A DNA stretch of 17,500 nt from Symbiodinium natans (GCA_905221605.1 CAJNDS010002146.1:663406-680905); one strand, 5' to 3'; shown: positions 1 to 7,200, counted from the stretch's first letter. Notes: generated by a model from the sequence alone, not told the origin. Numbers and translations are program-made.

Positions 1-1030
1 TGAACCCCTTGGCCCGAAACCGAACTCCTGGGCCTCTCAGTTCCGTCTTAGCATTGCAGGCACCGTTCGACAAAGCTGGTTGCGATTATAGTGCAGGGAC
101 ATGTGGGCGACTACGAAAATAGGGAACCTCTAAATTAGGACAAAATAGTAGGATCCCCTTAGAATAAGGACCCCAAAAGGTGCCCCCAATTTTGGAAACC
201 CCCATGTGTCCTAACATGTCCTAAGTTATGCGTAGACCTCAATCTAGATAACTAGGGGCTTGTGCTCATGCACTGGATATGCCGGAGATCTCAAGTGCAA
301 CGTGCCGTTCATCTTTCCGCCGACGTGCGGGGAGTTTGCCAATCTTCCTTGGGACCTTCCTGGAACCGAAAACACTTAACATTGGCATACAGGGTGAGGC
401 CCCCCTTACTATACCGTGGTTACAGGGCGTCCTAAAATTTCATAAGGGGACCCTCCTGAGTAGTATAAGGCATGACAGGCCCCCAAGGTCGCTGTAAACA
501 GTTTGAATGGCGAGACGAGGGCCTCAGTCGAGGCGAAATTTTAAAGGCAGTTTTTGTTTCGACCTGGCAACGCGAGTCCCAAAGCACCCAAGCAAACTTG
601 ATTGGGAACGGTACCGCAATATGGCCGTGTGAGCTACCATGAGCTACCCGAAACACACATTCCGATTGCATGTCCCTGGCATACTATACTACTATGTGGG
701 CACCATACTTGTCAACCATCCCCAAAATGATCGTCAACCATAGCCCTGTTATGATGCAATGTAGGGGGACATTCATATTCATTCCCAAATCGGTATCCAG
801 TAACGAGAAAACAGGAACACCTCCCGGCACTCAACGACCCAGAAACCGCATTGCCCCTATTCTAGAATTAAACAAAGTGCCTAGCCAGGACCCCTCACGT
901 TCTAGGTCCATACCCCACTTACTGGGCATTGGGCCCTAAGCCCTAAACTTAAAAACCCCCAAGCCCCTTTTCCCCAACCGAGGGGGTATGCTTGTCAAGC
1001 AGAGCATTCCATGCTTGTGACTTTGGACTG
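1..1030. other. Unique-sequence flank, no gene recognised
   Basis: About 1 kb without telomeric arrays or obvious repeats. Open frames of 72-89 codons exist on both strands, but they overlap each other, resemble no family I know and have no supporting signals. I read this as non-coding spacer. An isolated CCCTAAACTTAAAAACCCCC stretch near 940-960 is a possible degenerate telomere-like remnant. Confidence 0.5.
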
Positions 1031-1036
1031 TGCGTG

Positions 1037-1081
1037 GGGTTTAGGGTTTAGGGTTTAGGGTTTAGGGTTTAGGGTTTAGGG
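1037..1081 (+). repeat. Interstitial telomeric repeat, (TTTAGGG) x6
   Basis: Six nearly perfect heptamers with the G-rich strand on top. It is the first telomeric block of the window, and unique sequence lies on both sides. No direct or inverted flanking repeat was seen. Confidence 0.95.
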
Positions 1082-1319
1082 CTCCATTCCACTACCTAAC
1101 CCCTATATACACCTCATATAGTCCGTATATACCTAAGTAGCCCCTTCGTTAACCCCCTAAGGCCCCTTATAAGGGTCCTCTCCTAGTGGGTCCTCCTCCA
1201 GTGCCTTGACTGTTTGTGCTTGCCTGCATTCTAGAGCCATGTAGGATAACCGTCCGGATCTGCAAGCTTTTGAGCTTAGGTTTTGCTGTTGCTACTGCTT
1301 CCTAAAAGCCCACAATAAT
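1082..1319. other. Spacer with a small perfect palindrome
   Basis: About 240 bp without a coding signal. It holds the 12-bp perfect palindrome CCCTTATAAGGG at 1164-1175. The same CCCTTATA-type core recurs in inverted-repeat elements elsewhere in the window, so this may be an element remnant. Confidence 0.4.
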
Positions 1320-1548
1320 TAACCACCAACCCCTTCATGCAGTGGTCGGGTCGAATTGGGTCCAAAAGCGGAGGTCAAAAGCCGAACTGGAACTGCAATT
1401 GAAAGTCCGGAGGTGCCCACCCGCACACAAAGCGGGCGGAATGCCTGCGATTCACACGGTTGAAGTACCCCAAACACGATAAAGGACAAAGCACAGCTAT
1501 CATTCAAGAGTCAGGGTGCTTGCTTATTTTGCGGACATGTCTGTCTCT

Positions 1549-1563
1549 GTGTGTGTGTGTGTG
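1549..1563. repeat. (GT)n microsatellite in duplicon copy 1
   Basis: A short GT tract directly before GAATTGCAGG. The site corresponds to the 3' edge of the long telomeric array in duplicon copy 2 (15879-15977). The pyrimidine/GT-rich run followed by TTGCAG also looks like a 3' splice site, but no exon was recognised downstream. Confidence 0.85.
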
Positions 1564-2029
1564 AATTGCAGGCTGGTGGACATAGGCCACCCTCTCCTGA
1601 AACACGCCCAGTTATGGGCCTGGGGTCGCGTGCTGGCTAATACTTGCCGTCCGCGGCCCTTTCTGATACTGAGACACGCATCTTTTGCGCATAGTATCCT
1701 CAACCTCTCGTGGGGCTTCCATCCCCACTGGGACTTGATGGAATGCGACTTGACAGTTGTGTCAGTTGTGTCCCGGGACGACTTGGTAGCACTAATCCTA
1801 CTTGTCCAGTACCTAGGAGAACCAAAGGTCAACCTTTGGGATATAAGGGGATCATATAGCCCCAAAAAGGTTAAAGGTTACCCACTCTACAACTAAGTAA
1901 TTGTGTGGAGCGGAAAGGACAGAGAACGCCAGCTGGGAAGTGGGGGGCCTCTGGATAAGCACTCGAGCAAGACCCACAAGGGCCTCGCTGCAGTTTCTGC
2001 CTGTATGCCCCAATCCGACATCCCACCTC

Positions 2030-2060
2030 CCCTCCCCCCCGCCCCTCCAAAAAAAAACAA
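2030..2060. repeat. C-rich then A-rich low-complexity tract
   Basis: CCTCCCCTCC followed by runs of C and then A, lying inside the part of copy 1 that aligns with 16226-16300. Copy 2 has only a short counterpart, so the tract has expanded or contracted since duplication. Confidence 0.8.
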
Positions 2061-2337
2061 AAACGCCCACCCAATATTCAAACCCCCTACTCCCGAACTC
2101 CGAAGAGAATAATTCCCGTAATGCCTGTCAGAATATACTATGCTGCGAATGTATAAGGAGGGTTTAGTATTGGCCGGGGGTGTGCGTGGGGGGGGATAGT
2201 AGGACAATTGCCACAAGCCCCTCCCAAAACGACATTCCCGACTGGTGGCCCAGGTAAAGATCAAGGTCGCACACCGCCACCCCATCAAGTTCCCAATACA
2301 CGGGAATCTAAATGTAAACCCTATATCCTGTAACATC

Positions 2338-2405
2338 AACCCTAAACCCTAAACCCTAAACCCTAAACCCTAAACCCTAAACCCTAAACCCTAAACCCTA
2401 AACCT
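2338..2405 (-). repeat. Interstitial telomeric repeat, (CCCTAAA) x9
   Basis: Nine near-perfect heptamers with the C-rich strand on top. At the equivalent point of duplicon copy 2 (about 16510-16547) the sequence is AACAGCTAAATTTTAAATCC with no array, so the array is specific to copy 1. Confidence 0.95.
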
Positions 2406-2482
2406 CAAACCCAGGGCCAGGAAGGCTTCAGCCTGAACCCGGCCAGCGCTGTACATAGTGACTCATCGCAAACCTCAGCAGA

Positions 2483-2712
2483 TTTAGGGCTTAGGGTTTA
2501 GGGCCGTTTAGGGTTTAGGGTTTAGGATTCTGGGGTTTAGCGTTTAGGGGTTTAGGATTTAGGGGTTTAGGGTTTAGGGTTTAGGGGTTTAGGGTTTAGG
2601 GTTTAGGGTTTAGGGTTTAGGGGGCCGTTTAGGGTTAGGGGCAAGTTAGGGGTGTTGGGGTCTAGGGTCAAGGGTTAAGGTTTCGGGCTTTAGGGTTAAG
2701 GGTTTAGGGTGT
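2483..2712 (+). repeat. Degenerate telomeric repeat block
   Basis: A long G-strand block mixing TTTAGGG with variants TTTAGGGG, CTTAGGG, GTTTAGC and TTAGGATT, decaying into GGGTCAAGGG-type sequence by about 2700. The variants suggest an old array. Copy 2 has only a short degenerate counterpart (16625-16690). Confidence 0.9.
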
Positions 2713-2734
2713 CGGGGCCCAGAGGGCAATGGGG

Positions 2735-2976
2735 GCTTTTTTACTAGGGCCGCTGTCTGTGCGTCTTTGTATGACTATCAGCCGATAAGAAGATTTCATC
2801 CAGATTGCATAGTTCCAACAACCCTACCATGAAGCACATCCCTACACCCTAAACCCTAAATCCTAATTAAACCCTAAACCCTAAACCCCATGGTCGCTAC
2901 CTGTACAGTGGCTGAACAGCGGTGGACGCCAGAGTCGCACAGCACCTACTTGCCCCAAAAACCTCTACAAGCCCCT
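2735..2976 (+). repeat. Internal duplicon block, inverted relative to copy 2
   Basis: This block aligns with the reverse complement of about 16733-16963. Shared anchors include CATGGTCGCTACCTG (2888-2902, found on the minus strand at 16812-16826), CATGAAGCACAT, and CACCTRCTTGCCC followed by an A/C-rich run. The left edge is the run GGGGGC (2729-2734). Beyond the right edge lie a short telomeric array and a C17 run. Confidence 0.85.
2841..2889 (-). repeat. Interstitial telomeric repeat, degenerate
   Basis: About six CCCTAAA units, including CCCTACA and TCCTAATTAAA variants. It sits between AAGCACAT and ATGGTCGC. In copy 2 the same flanks enclose about 23 bp of unrelated sequence. Confidence 0.9.
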
Positions 2977-3011
2977 AAGGGTTTCGGGTTTAGGGTTTAG
3001 GGTTTAGGGTA
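2977..3011 (+). repeat. Interstitial telomeric repeat, (TTTAGGG) x4
   Basis: A short G-strand array, opposite in orientation to the array 90 bp upstream, ending just before a C17 run. Copy 2 has no telomeric sequence at its C39 run. Confidence 0.9.
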
Positions 3012-3013
3012 AG

Positions 3014-3030
3014 CCCCCCCCCCCCCCCCC
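3014..3030. repeat. Poly-C run (17)
   Basis: A homopolymer of 17 C. It is the positional counterpart of the 39-C run at 16964-17002 in duplicon copy 2, and it marks the right breakpoint region of the inverted block. Confidence 0.95.
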
Positions 3031-3120
3031 ATCGAACCCGCAAAAGTCTACGCTACCATAAAGCTTCTTTACCTTATTCTGAACATCTGGACCATAAACC
3101 TTCTTGAACCCATTGCGTCT

Positions 3121-3262
3121 GTAAACCCTAAACCCGAAACCCGGGTCCATTCTGGGTCTGTGATCCTTAACCCTAAACTCTCAACTTTTATTGAACCCTC
3201 AACCCTAAACCCTGATTAAGCCCTAAACCCTAAACCCTAAACCCTAAACCCTAAACCCTAAG
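3121..3262 (-). repeat. Interstitial telomeric repeats, interrupted
   Basis: C-strand heptamers in clusters at 3121-3140, 3170-3215 and 3225-3262, separated by short unique stretches. Duplicon copy 2 has a similar but rearranged cluster at 17266-17442, so this block predates the duplication. Confidence 0.92.
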
Positions 3263-3361
3263 AGCTTGGTTCACGCCTAGGGGCTCTGGCCATCAGCTGA
3301 TCTGCCGGACGAAATCCTTCACCTTCGTTTTGGCCTCACAGTGTGGTTCGGATTCGGTGCT

Positions 3362-3394
3362 TTTAGGGTTTAGGGTTTAGGGTTTAGGGTTTCG
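3362..3394 (+). repeat. Interstitial telomeric repeat, (TTTAGGG) x4
   Basis: Four clean heptamers ending in TTTC, directly before the inverted-repeat element at 3399-3499. Confidence 0.93.
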
Positions 3395-3398
3395 TTTC

Positions 3399-3499
3399 TA
3401 CAGGGGGTCCGAAGTATGTGCCCTTAATTTGGGTCCCTTGTCGAGTATAACCCTTCTACACGCTTTACATACTGAGGGCCCATACTTCGGATCCCTACA
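3399..3499. mobile_element. MITE-like element, 25-bp terminal inverted repeats
   Basis: The left arm 3399-3424 (TACAGGGGGTCCGAAGTATG, then TGCCCT) matches the reverse complement of the right arm 3475-3499 (AGGGCCCATACTTCGGATCC, then CTACA) with about three mismatches. The element is about 101 bp with a 50-bp loop and no coding capacity. The architecture fits a non-autonomous DNA transposon or a hairpin. No clear target duplication was seen, and the superfamily is unknown. Confidence 0.65.
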
Positions 3500-3625
3500 A
3501 ACAAGGGTAAGGGACCACGCTTAGGGCCCATGGTTCCAACCTTAGAACGTTTGGGGCATTTCAACTTTAGGGCCCACAGGCCACAGGCCTGCCAGATTTG
3601 TTGAATGATCGACGGACGAAAGTTG

Positions 3626-3692
3626 CCTAAACCCTAAACCCTACACCCTACACCCTAAAACCTAAACCCTAAACCCTAAGCCCTAAACCCTA
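3626..3692 (-). repeat. Interstitial telomeric repeat, about 9 units
   Basis: C-strand array with CCCTACA and CCCTAAAA variants in its middle. Confidence 0.95.
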
Positions 3693-3808
3693 GTACGAAC
3701 TTTGTTGTCCTCGTTTGTCAGGCTGTGGATTTGCTGAGTCTGTGGATGCGTTGAATCCGTTGACGCCGTGCCGTGGGGCTGATGCCGATATTGGGATACA
3801 TTGAAGTG

Positions 3809-3910
3809 GTTTAGGGTTTGGGGTTTATAGGGCATAGGGTTTAGGGTTTAGGGCCTAGTTTAGGGTTTGGGGTTTAGGGTTTAGGGTTTAGGGTTTAGGG
3901 TTTAGGGTTA
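3809..3910 (+). repeat. Interstitial telomeric repeat, partly degenerate
   Basis: A G-strand array beginning with degenerate units (TTTGGGG, TTATAGGGCA) and ending in clean heptamers. A near-perfect 12-bp direct repeat, GTTRACGCCGTG, lies at 3759-3770 and 3907-3918, but 39 bp separates the left copy from the array. Confidence 0.95.
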
Positions 3911-3985
3911 ACGCCGTGAATTTCGGTGCCGCCCTTGGAGCCGCTGCTGCCGTGTAGAGTAAGCACCGAGCTTTTGAAACTAAGT

Positions 3986-4060
3986 CTAACAGTCCTTAAG
4001 AGGGTTTAGGGTTTAGGGATTAGAATAGGGGGTACTAGAATCCCTGTTAAGGACTGTTAG
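3986..4060. repeat. Inverted repeat enclosing a short telomeric array
   Basis: The 14-bp perfect arms CTAACAGTCCTTAA (3986-3999) and TTAAGGACTGTTAG (4047-4060) enclose two TTTAGGG units (4002-4018) plus unique sequence. The short telomeric stretch therefore lies in the loop of a hairpin-capable element. Confidence 0.8.
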
Positions 4061-4309
4061 TATAAAGGGGACATCCTAAACTAAGGATTTCAAAACGAAC
4101 TTCGAGTCATGCCTCCACGTCCGGTACTCTCGAGAAGCTTCAAGCAGCTCAAATAACCCAGAGAACCCAGAACCCGTTAATATCTTAGTTGAGGGGTCTT
4201 AAGGGCTCTTCGGGTATAGGATGACGCGGTGCATTTCTGTGACGCCGCTGAAGAGAGTGATGCCATTGTCGCTGTGCGAATCTTCACATAAATCGTGCTT
4301 TCAGAAGGC

Positions 4310-4322
4310 GGGGGGGGGGGGG
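4310..4322. repeat. Poly-G run (13)
   Basis: A homopolymer of 13 G in otherwise unique sequence, about 30 bp before a telomeric block of the opposite strand sense. Confidence 0.95.
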
Positions 4323-4351
4323 CTTGCGATACCTAAGCCAAAAACCGTAAT

Positions 4352-4409
4352 CCCTAAACCCTAAACCCTAAACCCTACACCCTAAACCCTAAACCCTAAA
4401 CCCTAAACC
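4352..4409 (-). repeat. Interstitial telomeric repeat, (CCCTAAA) x8
   Basis: Eight heptamers, one of them CCCTACA. The 8-mer CAAAAACC occurs just outside on both sides, which is too short and simple to call a target duplication. Confidence 0.95.
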
Positions 4410-4494
4410 ATCTCCTTCAAAAACCAAAGGAGCCAGAGGCAGAAGAGAACTCTACATGTGCGGGAGGCCCACGTGTCTACCTGCAAGTGCAGCA

Positions 4495-4634
4495 CTTGGC
4501 GATTCATGGTACTTACTAACCAATTATAACTGTACTTACAACCCACTTATAAGCCCCGGAAGTGCCCTAATATGGTTATAAGTACAGTTATACGTACAGC
4601 TACAATTGGTTAGTAAGTACCAGGAACCTCCAAG
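4495..4634. mobile_element. MITE-like element, family A copy 1
   Basis: An element of about 140 bp. The inner arms GGTACTTACTAACCAATT (4508-4525) and AATTGGTTAGTAAGTACC (4604-4621) are perfect reverse complements, and pairing continues outward with a few mismatches to termini CTTGG and CCTCCAAG. The right flank is TA and the left is CA. It shares its left half with 5091-5198 and both ends with 7586-7736. There is no coding capacity. TA flanks suggest a Tc1/mariner-type target, but that is inference. Confidence 0.8.
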
Positions 4635-4684
4635 TACATAGTCGACTATTTGCTTAAGACTTCCCCCCCCTCCCCAACAAAATG

Positions 4685-4764
4685 AAGAGAGTCTTCCTTG
4701 TAAGGAACATATAGGGATTACAAAAAAGGGTAACATAAGGTTTAGACAAAGAGTCTTCCTTGTA
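4685..4764 (+). repeat. Direct repeat AGAGTCTTCCTTGTAAGG
   Basis: The 18-bp sequence AGAGTCTTCCTTGTAAGG occurs twice, near 4686-4703 and 4748-4765, about 62 bp apart. The second copy leads straight into GGGTTTGGGGC and the next telomeric block. It may be a local duplication. Confidence 0.8.
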
Positions 4765-4802
4765 AGGGTCGAAGGGTTTGGGGCTTAGGATGTATAGGCC
4801 TG

Positions 4803-4882
4803 TAGGGTTTAGGGTTTAGGGTTTAGGGTTTAGGGTTTAGGGTTTAGGGTTTAGGGTTTGGAAAGTAGGCTTTAGGGTTTCG
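4803..4882 (+). repeat. Interstitial telomeric repeat, (TTTAGGG) x8 plus trailing units
   Basis: Eight clean G-strand heptamers to about 4859, followed by a degenerate unit at 4870-4882. Confidence 0.95.
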
Positions 4883-4952
4883 GGAGCATTCAGCGCCGCA
4901 GGCTTACGAGTTCTTCGGGCTGAGTAGCTCCAAACCCGGTGGGAAGCGAGAG

Positions 4953-4994
4953 GTTTAGGGTTTAGGGTTTAGGGTATAGGGTTTAGGGTTTAGG
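4953..4994 (+). repeat. Interstitial telomeric repeat, (TTTAGGG) x6
   Basis: Six units, one with TATAGGG. Unique sequence flanks both sides. Confidence 0.95.
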
Positions 4995-5090
4995 ATCCGA
5001 CCTGGCTGATCCATCCGGTACTTGCCTCTTCATCGACCATGCCTGCGTCAAACGAGATACAATTAAAGTACGTGCAAGTTGCATATAGCA

Positions 5091-5198
5091 CTTGGAGGTT
5101 CATGGCAATTGCTTACTAACCAATTACAACTGTACTTATAATAACCCTAAAAAGACCTTATAGGGGTTATCCCAATTATGAGTAGGGTTATAAGCCCA
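5091..5198. mobile_element. MITE-like element, family A copy 2, 3'-truncated
   Basis: It begins CTTGGAGGTTCATGG, continues with CTTACTAACCAATTACAACT, and runs parallel to family A copy 3 up to TAAGCCCAGG. It then stops without the right terminal repeat, and the junction with GC-richer sequence is near 5198. This is a truncated copy. Confidence 0.8.
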
Positions 5199-5626
5199 GG
5201 CCGTCGGCGGTGTTCGAGTTTGCCCCTGAAGGTGTATGCACGTGCGCTTGTGCGGGCGTTTCCCCCGCACCACCCCGAACAGTCGAAATGGGCCCGGAGC
5301 GTGCTACGATCTTAGAAAGCAATGTAAGAGAGAGTGTGCGCGCGCGGGAGTGTGTGTGTGTGTGTGTGTGTGGAAGAGGGATCGGGTTGATGGGCTTTAT
5401 AGTGACCAAGTCCCGAAGCCGGCAGTCTGCGGCCTGCGGTCATGTGTTCGCGTCTTTAGCGAAGACATGTTTTTAAGTCGCGCCCGATTTCCTCTAACTG
5501 GTGCTCATGAAACCCTTTCAATGTTCGATTATTGCTGGCCTTCCACATAGAACCAACTAACAGTACACTCAGTTACATCGCGGTCAGCTCTGAGCAAAAA
5601 CCGGGTCTAGGATGGTTCAAGGCCGT
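5199..5626. other. GC-richer unique spacer with (GT)n tract
   Basis: About 430 bp without telomeric repeats. A (GT)n tract with neighbouring GC alternation lies at about 5337-5371. Open frames of 73-104 codons cross this tract on both strands, and their Val/Cys and Thr/His runs are translations of the microsatellite. No gene was recognised. Confidence 0.6.
5349..5371. repeat. (GT)n microsatellite
   Basis: About 11 GT dinucleotides, preceded by a GTGCGCGCGC stretch of alternating purine-pyrimidine sequence. Confidence 0.95.
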
Positions 5627-5706
5627 TTCAACTCCCTAAACCCTAAACCCTGAACCCTGAACCCTAAACCCTAAACCCTAAACCCTAAACCCTAACTTCA
5701 ACTCCC
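5627..5706 (-). repeat. Telomeric array flanked by 10-bp direct repeats
   Basis: The perfect 10-mer TTCAACTCCC occurs at 5627-5636 and 5697-5706. Between them are about 60 bp of CCCTAAA heptamers, including two CCCTGAA variants. This is the arrangement expected of an insertion with target-site duplication, or of repair with local duplication. Confidence 0.93.
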
Positions 5707-5782
5707 GGGGCGTGTCCTGCTTTCTCCCGTCTGCGTTCAATCTTCCTCTTGATCTTGCCAGGATTCGCCTGCACGTCCTCCA

Positions 5783-5843
5783 GGGGTTTAGGGTTTAGGG
5801 TTTAGGGTTTAGGGTTTAGGGTTTAGGGTTTAGGGTTTAGGGG
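5783..5843 (+). repeat. Interstitial telomeric repeat, (TTTAGGG) x8
   Basis: Eight clean G-strand heptamers about 80 bp from an array of the opposite sense. Confidence 0.96.
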
Positions 5844-6023
5844 TCTGCCAAGGAAGATCCACAAGCATGCCAACCCTAAATCCTAAAGCAAGCCCTCAAA
5901 AGCCAACGTATCTAAGGGTATGTCTGACACCTACATCCGATTCTGGACCCTCTGCTTTGAATGTAGGCGTTCAGGGTTTAGGACTAGACGTTTGTGGACT
6001 GAATTCAGATCCGGGGGCGGGGA

Positions 6024-6043
6024 GGGGGGGGGGGGGGGGGGGG
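6024..6043. repeat. Poly-G run (20)
   Basis: A homopolymer of 20 G within a longer G-rich patch (6012-6048), followed by unique sequence. Frames across it give polyglycine and have no independent coding support. Confidence 0.95.
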
Positions 6044-6111
6044 AAGGGGTTGTTCTTGCTGCTCTCAACTACAAGAACTGTGCCATCGTTGACATCCCAA
6101 AATCGTCTGTA

Positions 6112-6114
6112 GCG

Positions 6115-6148
<34 letters not shown>

Positions 6149-6190
6149 GACAGAGAGAGCGAGCGAGAGAGAGGGAGAGAGAGAGGGAGA
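6112..6190. repeat. (GA)n microsatellite, interrupted
   Basis: About 80 bp of GA repeats with GACA, GAGC and GAGG interruptions, a shorter relative of the tract at 13698-13880. The Arg/Glu frame through it is a translation of the repeat. Confidence 0.97.
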
Positions 6191-6377
6191 AAATCCCAAG
6201 TGCATCGTGGGTCCGGCCCCCGAATGCAGAATGCCCTGAACTCCTGAATGCTATAACCCAGAACCTAGGACCCGCTCAGTCCAAAAACCCTTATGCCTAA
6301 AACTCGACTTGAGCGTACCTTCTTGGGCTTGTTCGGGCATAGCCCTCAATCCTCCTGTGAACCTAACTTAAGCAACT
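6191..6377. other. Unique spacer, no gene seen
   Basis: About 190 bp of non-repetitive sequence between the GA tract and the next telomeric block, with no recognisable feature. Confidence 0.5.
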
Positions 6378-6412
6378 CCTAAACCCTAAACCCTAAACCC
6401 TAATCCCTAAAC
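6378..6412 (-). repeat. Interstitial telomeric repeat, 5 units
   Basis: Five C-strand heptamers, one TCCCTAA variant, between AACTCCT and CAAGTCCTCC. Confidence 0.93.
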
Positions 6413-6547
6413 AAGTCCTCCAGGAAAGTCTTGATCCGATGCTCGTGTCGAGCGTGCATCAAGCCGTTTGGAGGCATTGGGATGCAGACGTCGGCAGGTA
6501 AAGTGTAGTTGCCCATCGAGGGCCTTGCTGAAATCTTCGGCCAGGGT

Positions 6548-6611
6548 ATCGGGTTTCGGGTTTAGGGTTGAGGGTTTAGGGTTGAGGGTTTAGGGCTTAG
6601 GGGTTTAGGGT
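6548..6611 (+). repeat. Interstitial telomeric repeat with TTGAGGG variants
   Basis: A G-strand block alternating TTTAGGG with TTGAGGG and TTTCGGG. The same TTGAGGG variant dominates at 6920-6950 and 10400-10560. Confidence 0.92.
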
Positions 6612-6887
6612 AGTGATCTTAAGGAACCGCAAAAGCCCCAAACAACCAAGCCCTAAAGCTAACCTTAATTCTGAATCGTATGTGCCCTGGGATCATCAGA
6701 ACCACCTAACGATGGCGAAGGATCGTTTAGAGAACCCAACACCTTGATTCCGGAAAGGGCTTTGGGCTTTGGGCTCGTTACGCCCCTTAGATATACCTTG
6801 TAGTACTCAGAAGGAGGATCCCCCAATTTGTTTAAGGTACAAATGACAGTTCAGGAGAACTACCAAACAAGCTTGCAGGAGTGCATA

Positions 6888-6900
6888 CCTGGAGGTTCAT
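6888..6900 (+). repeat. Possible solo end of MITE family A
   Basis: CCTGGAGGTTCAT, preceded by TA and by GTGCA, matches the left terminus of family A (CTTGGAGGTTCAT) at 12 of 13 positions. Nothing else of the element follows. It may be a fragment or chance. Confidence 0.35.
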
Positions 6901-6906
6901 CTATGG

Positions 6907-7054
6907 GCTTTAAGGTTTAGGGTGTAGGGTTTAGGGTTGAGGGTTTAGGGTACCTAAACCCTAAACCCTAAACCCTAAACCCTAAACCCTAAACCCTAAA
7001 CCCTACACCCTAAACCCTAAACCCTAAACCCTAAACCCTAAACCCTAAACCCTA
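6907..7054. repeat. Head-to-head telomeric junction
   Basis: A degenerate G-strand block (6907-6950, with GTGTAGGG and TTGAGGG variants) meets a clean block of about 14 CCCTAAA units (6953-7054) across TAC. The order 5'-(TTTAGGG)n-(CCCTAAA)n-3' is that of two chromosome ends joined head to head, as at the human 2q fusion site. A nearby insertion or local inversion could give the same arrangement. Confidence 0.95.
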
Positions 7055-7200
7055 AGCTACGGTTCACTCATTTCCTACTCAGAACGTGTAGGTGAACCCA
7101 GAGGCCTTGGAGATCTGGAGTCGCGTCGACTCCAATCTGCCTCGATGTCCGCAATGTCGGGCTCGCTTTCGAAAGTGTTATGAGTCCTCAGCTCCGCAGC

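Larger units (their letters stand above)
1320..3320 (+). repeat. Duplicon copy 1 (about 2 kb)
   Basis: This segment aligns with 15678-17500. The anchors are a perfect 45-bp match (1431-1475 with 15794-15838), a perfect 31-bp match (2199-2229 with 16388-16418) and a perfect 23-bp match (3288-3310 with 17468-17490). Many diverged blocks lie between, for example 1566-1740 with 15990-16197. Copy 1 carries telomeric blocks near 2338, 2489, 2846 and 2981, where copy 2 has different or no telomeric sequence. It has about 150 bp at 1745-1900 with no counterpart. Its block 2735-2976 is reversed relative to copy 2. No intact gene was found in it. A 126-codon frame at 1516-1896 is not conserved in copy 2 beyond a short stretch (LRHASFAHSILN), so it is unlikely to be a gene. 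Confidence 0.9.

Noticed and set aside
1037-1081. True chromosome end
   Set aside because: Every heptamer block is internal and short, with unique sequence on both sides; none runs to a window edge.
1516-1896. 126-codon frame in duplicon copy 1
   Set aside because: It begins in the (GT)n tract and ends in a copy-specific insertion. Duplicon copy 2 does not preserve the frame beyond about 12 residues.
3759-3918. Target duplication GTTRACGCCGTG around the 3809-3910 array
   Set aside because: The left copy is 39 bp from the array and one base differs, and GCCGTG-type words are common locally. It is weaker than the 10- and 16-bp cases.
5920-6300. 126-codon frame with Gly-run and Arg/Glu-run
   Set aside because: Both runs are translations of a poly-G stretch and a GA microsatellite, and an overlapping second frame exists.
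6762-6800. Relic of the 17057-17175 inverted-repeat element
   Set aside because: GGGCTTTGGGCTC and CCCCTTAGATATACC resemble it, but order and spacing differ and no paired arm was found.
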